The translations under genes were made by a program, and so were the position numbers. The notes under the pieces are model-generated. The model was not told the DNA's origin. It was given only the letters and a program-made list of their open reading frames with translations, and made no database searches. A stretch of DNA of 64,000 nucleotides from assembly GCA_965277695.1 (NCBI GenBank), contig CBDIDQ010000142.1:1-64000 (forward strand), in the 5' to 3' direction. How positions within the stretch are numbered: position 1 is the stretch's first letter; each line of letters starts with the position of its first letter. Positions 19,301-27,967 of the stretch are shown here, piece after piece. The DNA comes from JABSOG01 sp965277695 (GTDB lineage Bacteria > Pseudomonadota > Gammaproteobacteria > Enterobacterales > Alteromonadaceae).

Positions 19301-22300
19301 CCCGTTGAGCACTTTTGAATGGTCTGACAGCCTCAATTACGCCGCCCCGGTGCCGTTAAGGTTTGGCGGTCAAGCGATTTATGATGGGGTGTTAGACATC
19401 AACGACATCACGCCCTATGGCGATGTTGACGGTGATGGTAGCGTCGACTTCCCGGGTTATATGGTCAATGCCGAGCAAGGTATTGTTGGCACCAATAGTT
19501 TGTCTGTCAATGACACCTGTCGGCGCACGGCGGCAGTGGCGAGGCGAGATTGTGCCCAAGCCGATATTGATTTGGATGGCAAAATCGACCCGTTCAATTA
19601 TCACCATGACTATTTGCATATTGATTATTCCAGCGACAACGTAGCGGGTTACGTCAAAACCCATATTGCGATGGCCCCGCGCACCAGTACCACCGATATT
19701 GGCGACCGGGTGTTGGCGTTGCGGGATATTAATGGTGATGGTTGGCCGGATGTGATGGTGTATCGTCATCATCCGGGGCGCACCGCGCAGTTAGAAGCCT
19801 TTACCCATTCGGGTAATGTCAATACGCCGTATGCGGCGAGCGGGGTGATTATCCATTCGTATACCGACTTTAAAGATGGCAGCAATGCCCGCACGGTGAC
19901 CGAAAACCTCTCATTTGCTGGCGACTTTGATGGCAATGGCTTGCCTGACTTATTGGTGACGTATCAGGGTGGCACCATTTTATCGGCGATGCCGATGGGC
20001 CAGCCACGGGCCTTGTTACTCAATCGCAGTACCCCCAGCGGTTTGGTCTTTGCCTCAGTGGATGCACCGACGAGCCCGGTGAGTAGCGGTAATAGCGGGT
20101 TTGCATTTTTCAGTTATTTCATCGACATCAATGGCGATGGCCTGACCGATGTACTGGGGCTGCAAGACGGTTTATTGTCAGTGCGGGTTAATCTCGGCAA
20201 TGGGTCGTTTAAAGCCTGGCAAGTCTTATCGGGTGGGGTGACACTGGCGAGCTTAACGGTGCAAGTGGCGATTGGTGGTGATGGAGAAACGGAATCGTTC
20301 CAGTATCCGAAGTATCACCAGAGCCTGCACAATGTCGATATCAACCATGATGGCATTAATGAATTACTGGTGCCGGGCGAGCGGCTCATCACCGGTTGTA
20401 CGGCGGGTTATCAGGGCAATGACCGCTGTGGCGACCGGATTTATACCGGCTCAACCCCGGTGGTGGATGCCCAATCGTATGATGATTCGGTGTATCGTTA
20501 TGACGCGATTTATTTTGAGTTACAAGCTGATGGCACTTATGGCGCTCGACGCGCAGCGACCGACATTATCGCCTCAGCCACCCAATTGGCGTTTATCGAT
20601 GCCTTTGGTGACGGTCATCTTGATGTGATTTTTAACTATGGGCCGCGCATTAACAACAGTATTGAAAATCCGCAAAGTGCAATGCTTGGCAGTCATTATG
20701 GTGCCTATATTGTGCGTAACTATGGTTCGGGTAGCGGTTCAGGGAGCGGCGATTATGCCGCCGTTGACTACCTGACAGGCGTGACCAATGGTATCGGTCA
20801 TCGCAGCCAGTGGCGCTACAAACCCTTATCCAGCGCCACCAACAGTGCCGGACAGGCGTTTTATCAAACGGACCACGACTATCAGGGTGAGGGTTATATT
20901 CACTTTGCATCGAGCCTGTATGCGGTGCAAGCCTTTGGTCAAAGTGATGGCATCGGGGGGCTGAGCAACACGGAATATGCCTATGAAGGGGCGATGTATC
21001 ATCTGCAAGGGCGGGGTTTCACAGGCTTCCGTACCTTGGTGCAAAAAGACACTGCCCGCAATAAAATCACCACAAGTGTGTTTGAACAAAAATTCCCTCG
21101 GGTCAGTCAACTGCTGAGCCAGTCGACCACGGTCGTCGATAGTACAGGGCAGGATAGAACAACCATCGCGACGTTGACCAATACTTGGGCTGATAATCCA
21201 CAACATTCCATCAGCAATGTCGCACATTGGCTCAACAGCCAGTCGGTGCAAAGTCGTTTTGATTTGGCGGGTAACGCCTTGTCGCAAACCACGCAAACGG
21301 TGGCGTTAAGCCGCGTCGACACATGGGGCAATATCGGCAAAACCACCACCACGGTGACCGATTATCTTGGCGATGAGCAACAAAATCGCTATCAAACGGT
21401 GCGGGAAACAACGTTCATTCCGGATGTCGAAAAGGGTTGGGTCAACAAATTCAGCCAAGTGAAAACCACCACCTCGGTGTTGCAACGGGGGTGGATCGAT
21501 GACCCTCGGCAAACCATCGGAGATAGCCAATGGCAGTTATTAACCGTCAACAAATGGCACACCAGCCATCAAGTGCCGAGCAAAACCACCCTGACCGCCA
21601 GCGGTAGCAGCTGTGCCCGAGTGGATGAAACCGTGTTTAATGACTATGGTTTGGCGACCTCAGTGAGTCAAACCGGACAAAGCCACACCTGTGCGGCATT
21701 AAGTGCGCGTACGACCCAGTTCAGTTATGCGACAGCGGGTTATTGGCCGACGACCGTGACCAACGCCAAAGCGCATGTCACCTCATTCAGTTACGACAGT
21801 GGATTTGGGGTCGCGACGCAAGTGACTGCCCCGAATAACCTCGTCACGCAAACCACCTTGGACGCCATCGGGCGACCGCTATCGGTGACATCAAGCGGTT
21901 TACCGACCCAATACAGTCGCTACTTATTGGCCAGTGACGGCAGTCACGCCCCCACTCATGCGGTGTTAATGACCCGGGCACAAAGTGCAGGCACACCGAT
22001 ACACGAAAGCTATAACGATAGTCTCGGTCGACCGTTACGCGGGGCCGTAGCAGGCTTTGATGGCAGCTATCAATATGCCGATAAAAGCTATGATAACTTG
22101 GGTCACCTGCTCAAAGCATCGCAACCGTATACCGCCGGATTAACCCCTTACACCACCACCTTTGGCGGTTTCGACAGTTTAGACAGACCGACATGGCGCA
22201 CCTTACCCCATGGTTTACGTTCTGATTATGCCTATGATGGCCTGACCACGAACATCACCGTCGGCAGCGATGCCCGAGCGATGTCACGCACCTATTCAAG

Positions 22301-24827
22301 TGCCGGTTGGTTGTTAGCAACCAGCGATGCGCAGCAAGGCACCAACCGTTTCAGCTATGATGGCGCGGGTCGTCCGCTGATTATTGAGGACGCCAATGGC
22401 AACCAAATCGTGGCGAGCTACAATGGCTTTGGTCACAAAACCCAAGTGGACGACCCCAATCAAGGGCTTACCACCTTTGGTTATAGCACCTTGGGTGAAT
22501 TAGTCAGCCAAACGGCTAATGGGGTGACGCAAACCTTTAGCCAAGATACTTTGGGCCGAACCACAACACGGACCACCACAGGCGGCCATGCCTCGGGCAC
22601 CGCCACCTTCACTTGGGATACCGCCAAAACCGGGTTACTCAGCAGTGAAGCCGAAAACGGCATTACCCGCACCTACAGTTACACCAATCAACTGCAACTG
22701 AGTCAGTTATCGGTCAACGTCGATGGCACCACCCGCACCATTAAACACCAATATGACAGCGTATTAGGCCGACCGAAAGCGCTGGAATATCCGAATGGAC
22801 TGACCCTTGAATATCGCTATAACGACCAAGGTTATCTGACCCACACCCGCAACGCCGTATCCCACTACACCTATCGTGAAGTGACGGCGATGGCTGATAC
22901 CGGGCAAATCACCGGGGCCAAACTGGCCAATAACCTGATGGCACAGACCAGTCATTTTAATCGTAATGCTGGCACCATGAGTTATACCACGGTGGACAAG
23001 GGCGCAGCGACATTACATGGTCATCACTATAATTTGAGCGGTAGTTACGACGAATATTTAAACCTGCGTAAAGAAAGCAACAGCCTCACGGGTCTACAAA
23101 AAGCCTACGATTATGACAACCTCAACCGCCTCACACAGTATACGGTGAGCAATACGGCACCCGCTGTGAATTTATCGGTGAACTACGCCTATGATGCGGT
23201 GGGTAATTTACTCAAAAAGTCGGATTACAGTGCCAACCGCAGTGGGGCTTATCAGTACGGTGGGAGCGCCAATTGTCCGGCGGCAAACAAGGCCGGACCG
23301 AATGCCTTATGTCGGTTAGAGAAGCTAAACAGCACCATCGTTCAGTTCAGCTATGATGGCCGAGGGAACCTGATTAATGGCGATGGGCTCACGCTGACCT
23401 ACAATGCGTTGGACAAACCGTTAACCATCATTGGCCGGGGTCCGGGCAACAATACCAACACCGCATTCACCTATGGCAGTGATGGCATGAGAGCCAAACA
23501 AACCCGGACAGTCAGTGGCAACACCACGACAACGTATTATGTCGATAAGCTGTTTGAAATGGACAATGACGGTAGTTGGCGGGCGTATATTGATGACATT
23601 GCGGTGCTCAGTTGGACCCCGGAACAGCAGCATAAATTGCTCTATACCTTGCGCGACAGACTGGGCAGCGCGACCACCTTGGTCAACCAAGATGGCCAAG
23701 TCACCAGCAGACGCTATTTCGACCCGTTTGGGCGGACGTCATCGGCCAGTGGTAGTGAGCACCTGAGCAACACCCAGTTCGGCGACTGGCTGGAGACTAA
23801 CCGTTATCGCCGAGGGTTTACAGACCACGAACACTTGAATGAACAGCAATTGATCCATATGAATGGGCGGGTGTATGATTACAACCTTGGCCGCTTTATG
23901 AGTGTTGATCCGCTGATCCAAGCGCCGACCAGTACGCAGAGTATTAATCCTTATTCGTATATTATGAATAATCCGTTGGCGGGGACTGATCCGACGGGGT
24001 ATTGTGCGACAACCGATAATGCACAAGATTGTGTCGGCGGCATTGAAGATGGAGAGAGTACGCCTGTTACCGATGAAGATGGTAAGACTGTTGGTCATAT
24101 AGGGAAGGATGAAAATGGTAATATTTATCTGACTAGCAATGGGTCAGATGGTGGGCAATCTTCATTGAACAAATCGCTTCAGGACGGTTTTAGCCATTTT
24201 AAGATAGTGCCTATCAAAACGCGTGGCGGCAGCAAAGGGAGAAAGGCACCTTTTAGGTCGAAACAAAGTGATACACCACTTGAAAACGTTGGCATATCCC
24301 TTGATATGGCCGCAGATTTGACACCTATTGTTGGAGATGTAAAAGGTATAATAGAAGCCATAGACGACCCGACTATAGTTAATGTCACTGCTGCTACTAT
24401 TGGTATGTTCCCTGTTGTTGGTGATTTTTCAGCTGCCACTTTAAAAGGCACTAAAAATATAAGAAACACAGTTGAAGGAGGAGGTAAAATACCATGGGGT
24501 TCATGGGGTGACTATAAAAAAGTCACAGTTAACGGGCAAGAGTATGCTGTTGTTGGTGATCGTTTATATAGTCGACATGCCGTTAACAGGATGCAGCCAG
24601 GGCGTAGAAGACATTCTTCAAGAGGTCAGACAGGTGGTAAGCCTGAAATATATCTAGCAGGGGCCAATGGCGATTTTGGTAGGGGTGTCGCTCCTCAATT
24701 TATTGAAAATGCAATAAGTTCAGCTAAGCCCATTACGCAACAAAATGGAAATATATCCTACAGTTCAGGATCACTACAAGTAATTACGAATCAGCAAGGC
24801 GCTGTTGTTACTGTTATTACACATTAG
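16308..24827 (+). CDS. Secreted SpvB/TcdB/Rhs polymorphic toxin with DUF4258-like C-terminal tip
   Basis: This 2839-residue protein has a Sec signal peptide (1-26) and FG-GAP/VCBS-like repeats (DINGDGVQD, DFNGDGLAD, about 35-250). Fibronectin/Ig-like and cadherin-like domains follow (about 330-700; APVANTDYASVNEDS...HGSDSFSYRARD). Then comes an SpvB-type segment (about 745-860; PIDLPPGRKGIQPSVSVTYSS), a TcdB-like middle with more FG-GAP motifs, and long YD/Rhs repeats. The Rhs core ends at GRFMSVDPLIQAPTSTQSINPYSYIMNNPLAGTDPTGY. Past this boundary (about 2565 on) the tip is unrelated: a hydrophobic pre-toxin stretch (DMAADLTPIVGDVKG...) and a terminal domain with YSRHAVNRMQ, GRGVAPQFIENAI and LQVITNQQGAVVTVITH. 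That pattern resembles DUF4258/BECR-fold RNases. No PAAR domain is present, so type VI delivery is not supported. A small gene follows 10 bp downstream. Confidence 0.88.
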   Translation: MLRVTPFLTAMLLFTWLFLSPQSIATEVEWSIEAHQPHFADINGDGVQDMLLQANTSAQTSSLVLGEGVAAGVGYTVDNQRPLPAQLSTAVVNTAKLTLADFNGDGLADVLVFTPAQQILTLYFSQPTGFSPGIDYTVAELEWLADAVNYDLKAGDFNGDGHQDLLAVAAKKHSHYLMHSNAVGQLAVVQAIKKNVKWGQNKAEKLLIADYNGDGRADVFALSKKKHKKHHVIYADGSGLLDTKHAEARDLDDWDADTHSVIVAGTVAGTADLLRLHNATGGVDENDIALAQDACEPNCSHQVYTVKTATTASFTALTSVPSTPTTAPGPIGSSYIAINSSYAINMPSVQGATIYQLYESAHNSTSLPADSSYQRISFGSSTTIFRSTPSVGYRWFKYQACNAAGCSGFSPLRRIYLYGTPGIPNNLSISATSVNVGTPFSVSWTPASGSVDGTVYSVYQAYNGNESVVYSVTRKHWSESRYSYSTAQYVGGSFRYRVQACSPGVGCGGSVVVNQTVIAPNTAPVANTDYASVNEDSVVYIDTKANDTDAQGDALTVATYGAAAHGSISVINNTIRYAPAANFHGSDSFSYRARDTSGWYSQPAVVYVTVNAVNDAPTGSVVISGQASVGQTLTASASLNDVDGMGALSYQWYRQGAAIAGATGTRYLVNVNDAGSTLTVSARYRDGGGTDEQVNSAATAVVMNAVSDWQQLGPVVVADSTVTAPVLAAVDLRAATVKGGAGVSGGQARYQIPIDLPPGRKGIQPSVSVTYSSQGGNGIVGHGWSLNAGGAISRCGPTYAQDGLSQSVTFTADDRFCLNGQRLMVTALGYGQVGATYRTEMDSFVVVTQTAAGFSVARPDGSTATYETPFSPEGIAGVLTWKLTSESWSGGKNTIDYVYSETTAGEHLLSTIYYTGSDGSLGDRTVQFEYETRTDARESYLAGGKIVSRQRLKAINTLVGERTISRYKLAYSQSQASQRSLLASVQRCGSYDAVTQCTPLSTFEWSDSLNYAAPVPLRFGGQAIYDGVLDINDITPYGDVDGDGSVDFPGYMVNAEQGIVGTNSLSVNDTCRRTAAVARRDCAQADIDLDGKIDPFNYHHDYLHIDYSSDNVAGYVKTHIAMAPRTSTTDIGDRVLALRDINGDGWPDVMVYRHHPGRTAQLEAFTHSGNVNTPYAASGVIIHSYTDFKDGSNARTVTENLSFAGDFDGNGLPDLLVTYQGGTILSAMPMGQPRALLLNRSTPSGLVFASVDAPTSPVSSGNSGFAFFSYFIDINGDGLTDVLGLQDGLLSVRVNLGNGSFKAWQVLSGGVTLASLTVQVAIGGDGETESFQYPKYHQSLHNVDINHDGINELLVPGERLITGCTAGYQGNDRCGDRIYTGSTPVVDAQSYDDSVYRYDAIYFELQADGTYGARRAATDIIASATQLAFIDAFGDGHLDVIFNYGPRINNSIENPQSAMLGSHYGAYIVRNYGSGSGSGSGDYAAVDYLTGVTNGIGHRSQWRYKPLSSATNSAGQAFYQTDHDYQGEGYIHFASSLYAVQAFGQSDGIGGLSNTEYAYEGAMYHLQGRGFTGFRTLVQKDTARNKITTSVFEQKFPRVSQLLSQSTTVVDSTGQDRTTIATLTNTWADNPQHSISNVAHWLNSQSVQSRFDLAGNALSQTTQTVALSRVDTWGNIGKTTTTVTDYLGDEQQNRYQTVRETTFIPDVEKGWVNKFSQVKTTTSVLQRGWIDDPRQTIGDSQWQLLTVNKWHTSHQVPSKTTLTASGSSCARVDETVFNDYGLATSVSQTGQSHTCAALSARTTQFSYATAGYWPTTVTNAKAHVTSFSYDSGFGVATQVTAPNNLVTQTTLDAIGRPLSVTSSGLPTQYSRYLLASDGSHAPTHAVLMTRAQSAGTPIHESYNDSLGRPLRGAVAGFDGSYQYADKSYDNLGHLLKASQPYTAGLTPYTTTFGGFDSLDRPTWRTLPHGLRSDYAYDGLTTNITVGSDARAMSRTYSSAGWLLATSDAQQGTNRFSYDGAGRPLIIEDANGNQIVASYNGFGHKTQVDDPNQGLTTFGYSTLGELVSQTANGVTQTFSQDTLGRTTTRTTTGGHASGTATFTWDTAKTGLLSSEAENGITRTYSYTNQLQLSQLSVNVDGTTRTIKHQYDSVLGRPKALEYPNGLTLEYRYNDQGYLTHTRNAVSHYTYREVTAMADTGQITGAKLANNLMAQTSHFNRNAGTMSYTTVDKGAATLHGHHYNLSGSYDEYLNLRKESNSLTGLQKAYDYDNLNRLTQYTVSNTAPAVNLSVNYAYDAVGNLLKKSDYSANRSGAYQYGGSANCPAANKAGPNALCRLEKLNSTIVQFSYDGRGNLINGDGLTLTYNALDKPLTIIGRGPGNNTNTAFTYGSDGMRAKQTRTVSGNTTTTYYVDKLFEMDNDGSWRAYIDDIAVLSWTPEQQHKLLYTLRDRLGSATTLVNQDGQVTSRRYFDPFGRTSSASGSEHLSNTQFGDWLETNRYRRGFTDHEHLNEQQLIHMNGRVYDYNLGRFMSVDPLIQAPTSTQSINPYSYIMNNPLAGTDPTGYCATTDNAQDCVGGIEDGESTPVTDEDGKTVGHIGKDENGNIYLTSNGSDGGQSSLNKSLQDGFSHFKIVPIKTRGGSKGRKAPFRSKQSDTPLENVGISLDMAADLTPIVGDVKGIIEAIDDPTIVNVTAATIGMFPVVGDFSAATLKGTKNIRNTVEGGGKIPWGSWGDYKKVTVNGQEYAVVGDRLYSRHAVNRMQPGRRRHSSRGQTGGKPEIYLAGANGDFGRGVAPQFIENAISSAKPITQQNGNISYSSGSLQVITNQQGAVVTVITH

Positions 24828-24837
24828 AGTTATTTAT

Positions 24838-25089
24838 ATGATTGATTTAAATAAAAAATTATTAAAACTAAAGAATACTGCAATAAATGAAAATATGCCG
24901 ATTGATATCATTCAACAGGCATTATCTACATTGCTATTGTCAAGTGAAGGAATAGTGGAAATGGAACAAATCAGTAAGAAGCTAGACAACGACATGGAGT
25001 TAATCATTTATACTTTAAACTCGGAAAATCAACTAGATGCGGCGTTAAAAGTTATAGATGAAGCAATTGCTTTTAGTTATAGTGATTAG
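24838..25089 (+). CDS. Putative immunity protein to the main Rhs tip
   Basis: This 83-residue, soluble, mostly helical protein (MIDLNKKLLKLKNTAINENMPIDIIQQAL...) starts 10 bp after the Rhs stop. I chose ATG 24838 because the longer upstream reading overlaps the Rhs frame and begins at a weak codon. I recognise no domain. The assignment rests on position: small gene, immediately downstream of a variable toxin tip, lower GC than the Rhs core, as in other polymorphic-toxin loci. Confidence 0.6.
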   Translation: MIDLNKKLLKLKNTAINENMPIDIIQQALSTLLLSSEGIVEMEQISKKLDNDMELIIYTLNSENQLDAALKVIDEAIAFSYSD

Positions 25090-25130
25090 GGTTCAATAAA
25101 GTAACATTTCTATTTATGGGATGTGGGGTT

Positions 25131-25614
25131 GTTCAGGGAAAACCAGTGATGTCAGATAGGACAGCGGACTGTTCAGGGAAAATCAAAGACGTTAGGAAGG
25201 ACAATGGATCCGGCGTGTTGACAGACCTAGCCAAGAGTAGAGTAGAGCAAAATCAAAGGCGATGCAGGGCTGTTGGTCTCGCCGATCTGCCCGGCGTCTT
25301 GCAGATTGCCATTGGCTTCGTTCAATATTGGCGTCGAAATTCATCCCTGAAGGGCTAACCCGGTTCAGCCATGCTTGGCTTCACTTCCATCCCTGAGAAA
25401 GATCCAAGTATTCGCTTCCTCCGAGCGGGATGAAACTGCGAGTGACGTTTAATCCAGGGCAGAGCAAGCCTTGGTCAGTGATATGCTCTAGAATCGTGGC
25501 TGTATTCGTCTATGACGGTGTGTTCCTTTGTCTATCTTATAGGAATTATCGCTGCGAGTTCTCACTTCCGTTCATCTTCGCCCTACAGTCCCTATAAAGG
25601 GGGGGGGCAGCCAA
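25131..25614. repeat. Conserved inter-cassette spacer, copy 1; no gene
   Basis: Two direct copies of an approximately 40-bp motif (gttcagggaaaaccag...gataggac) are followed by a ggatccggcg...ccaagag segment and GC-rich sequence. Similar blocks recur at 27476 and 30055, each time just after an immunity-like gene. I see no plausible coding region. A run of nine or ten G just before 25610 borders the Rhs fragment. Confidence 0.75.
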
Positions 25615-27002
25615 ATGAACAAACAGCTCTACACCCTGCGCGACAGACTGGGCAGTGCAACGACGCTAGTCAACCATGATGGTCAAGTCACCAGCAGACG
25701 TTACTTCGACCCGTTTGGGCGCACCTCATCGGCCAGTGGTAGCGAACACCTGAGCAACACCCAGTTCGGCGACTTGCTGGAGACTAACCGTTATCGCCGT
25801 GGGTTTACTGACCATGAGCACTTGAACGAACAACAGTTGATCCACATGAACGGACGAAAGGGAACAAAAAGTGAGAGCTCGCAGTTTTTTGTTCCCTTGA
25901 GGTGAGTGCAAGGATGCACGAAGGGCGCACGCCATGGACGGTTAAATCACTACAGTTGCCTTTGCACTAAACCAAATTAGTGATAACTTGACTTTCGCTT
26001 GATTTCAACGTCGGGCGGTTTATGAGTGTCGATCCGCTGATCCAAGCGCCGACCAGTACGCAGAGTATTAATCCTTATAGTTATATTATGAATAATCCGT
26101 TGGCGGGGACTGATCCGACGGGGTATCGTGCCCAACTCGGAGATGATTTTATAGGAGATGTTGTTAGGTCATCCGGTGGTGTTTTCCAAACTACGTCACT
26201 TTCAACAGACGCTAATAATGGATCGTCTCCAAATAAAAACAACTCTTCATCAAATACGAACCCTGATACAAGTGCTGATATAGGTTCTCAGGCTGGTATT
26301 GCTGGAGACAATGGAGGAGTCGGAGGCTCAGGTGCCGGTCCGACTGGTTCTCATAACCTAGGAACCGAAACGGTTAATGGTCAACGTTTTTCAGTAACAG
26401 CAACATTTTGGGACAGTGGTGATGGCGGTGGGGCTGGGAGCGCAGATGTATTAACACTCGGTGGCGGTGCCTTGGTTGCTGGGGGCAAAAAACTTGGTGT
26501 CAAAACCCTTTTAAAAGGAGCTGCCGCATTACTTGGCGGGGCTGCTGCTATGGCTGTTATTGAAGGTCTTACACCTACGATGATGGGCAATGGCGAGTTT
26601 TCCGACGAAGAGCAAGCTGAACTTATTGCTCTTCGTGGTGCTTATGAGGCTGGGCTAGCAAGAAGTGGTGCTCAAGTTAAAGCTCATAGAGGTAATAAAG
26701 TCGCGGTTATTGGAGAGGATCAACAGAATAGAGTCATGCCTTATGCAGCGTATGTAAAAGGCATTTCATTCTCAATTCCTGCTAGATATTTATATGAAAG
26801 TGGTTACATGTCTCAATTTTCAGTTCAAATGAAACAATCTTTATCTCTTGAATTTAATCGAGGCTGGATAAATGGTGTAATGGATACGGGATTCCAGATC
26901 CATGACATTGGTCGGGTAACAGGGAACTCACCCTGGTATCAACTCGAATTAAGAGAAATTAACCGAAGGAATTATCCCAGAATTCCTATAAAAGTGAAGT
27001 AA
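25615..27002 (+). pseudogene. Orphan Rhs cassette 1: 3' core fragment, interrupted, with new toxin tip
   Basis: The fragment begins within the Rhs core at LYTLRDRLGSATTLV and runs to HMNGR, where a 146-bp insertion ends the frame at 25905. Core sequence resumes at 26001 (DFNVGRFMSVDPL...DPTGY). The open tip from about 26022 encodes 326 residues: a Ser/Asn/Gly-rich linker, a hydrophobic segment (LGGGALVAGGKK...AALLGGAAAMAVIEGL) and a C-terminal toxin-like domain. That domain has the pattern VAVIGEDQQNRVMPYA...NRGWINGVMDTGFQIHDIGRV...SPWYQLELREINRRNYP. I recall this VIGE/NR-WI/DIG/SP-Y-E signature from tails of Rhs and other polymorphic toxins but cannot name the activity. The cassette lacks the rest of the Rhs and could only act after recombination onto a full-length core. 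A 142-residue gene follows directly. Confidence 0.8.
25855..26000. mobile_element. 146-bp structured insertion in Rhs core, copy A
   Basis: The insertion replaces the nine bases (cgcgtgtat) found at this point in the intact cassette 2. It begins cgaaag and ends ctttcg(ctt), an inverted repeat. Inside is a strong hairpin (gggaacaaaaa...ttttttgttccc with an inner gtgag/ctcgc stem) and a second imperfect stem (gttaaatcact...agtgataac). It codes for nothing evident. A near-identical copy lies at 31484-31630. Confidence 0.8.
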
Positions 27003-27431
27003 ATGATGGATATTTATTTAAAGAAATACCAACCACTAAAGCAATTGTTTTTGGAATCGTTTTATCCGCTATTTTTGGAAAGCGATTTTTTAATTACTCA
27101 TATGTCATTAGAAGAACAATTATCATCTTTAAACGTTGGCTATAGGGCTGTCCTAATACTAGATGATTTTATTATTAGTATGGCAATTTCAAATATGAAA
27201 CGAACTATTAATATATCGTTTTGTCGACGAGAATCGAATGTCAGTACTGACCTAAATATAATTAAATCTGCCAAACCGTTATGCGACTTAATAAATACAT
27301 CTGACGAAAAATGCACTGAAATGCCATTATCAGATTCAGAAGAATATATTAGGCGTTTAGCAGGATATTTAGGACGTCACTTTGAGGAGTATGGACTAGA
27401 CTCATTTGTTGATATTTTGAATGATAAATAG
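27003..27431 (+). CDS. Putative immunity protein of cassette 1
   Basis: The start (ATG ATG) directly follows the TAA of the toxin tip, implying translational coupling. The 142-residue product (MMDIYLKKYQPLKQLFLESFYPLFLESDFLI...) looks soluble with mixed helices and strands and no signal peptide. I do not recognise the family. Its AT-rich base use differs from the Rhs core and matches the toxin tip, consistent with co-transfer of a toxin-immunity pair. Confidence 0.65.
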   Translation: MMDIYLKKYQPLKQLFLESFYPLFLESDFLITHMSLEEQLSSLNVGYRAVLILDDFIISMAISNMKRTINISFCRRESNVSTDLNIIKSAKPLCDLINTSDEKCTEMPLSDSEEYIRRLAGYLGRHFEEYGLDSFVDILNDK

Positions 27432-27471
27432 GGTTATATTAAAATAACTTATTGATTTAATTTATAGGATA

Positions 27472-27967
27472 TTGAACTGTTCAGGGAAAACCAGAGACGT
27501 TAGACAGGACAATGGATCCGGCGGGTTGGCAGATTTGGCCAAGAGCAAAATCAAGGTCAAAAGCAGAGCAAGATCAAAAGCGATGCAGGGCCGCTGGTCT
27601 CGCCGATCTGTCCGGCGTCCCTGCCTACGCGATTTGCCTTGCGCAGGCGCAAACTCTTTACCTAACTCCTTCCCCGGCCCTGCTTGGGTGCGATTGCTCC
27701 TAAGTCGCTGACTTGCTATCGCTGGCGGCTCATGCTTCGCCTGTATCTATTCCCACCCACGTTGGCGCTTCGCTCGATCCAACTCCACCCTGACAGCGCC
27801 AATTCTGGCTATAAGGCTCCGCTTTTTAGCTGCTATCGCAGAGGTGGCTAGCGGCAGTGTGGCTCATGCTTCGCCATCGAATCCCACCCACGTTATCGCT
27901 TCGCTCAACTTCCACCCGACAGCGCCACAAGTGGCTATAAGGCTCCGCTTTAGCTGCTATCGCAGAG
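27472..27967. repeat. Conserved inter-cassette spacer, copy 2
   Basis: The block starts with the ctgttcagggaaaaccagag motif. It continues through ggatccggcgggttggcag into about three imperfect repeats of roughly 120 bp (tggctataaggctccgc...gctatcgcag...ggctcatgcttcgcc...cccaccc...cgcttcgctc). The last of these runs to 28040, where the Rhs core begins. The same repeats precede cassette 3. No gene is evident. Confidence 0.8.

Noticed and set aside
25890..26000. Possible integron attC site inside the Rhs insertion
   Set aside because: gttaaatcact...agtgataac can pair but does not have the RYYYAAC/GTTRRRY ends in the right order, and no integron integrase is in the window.
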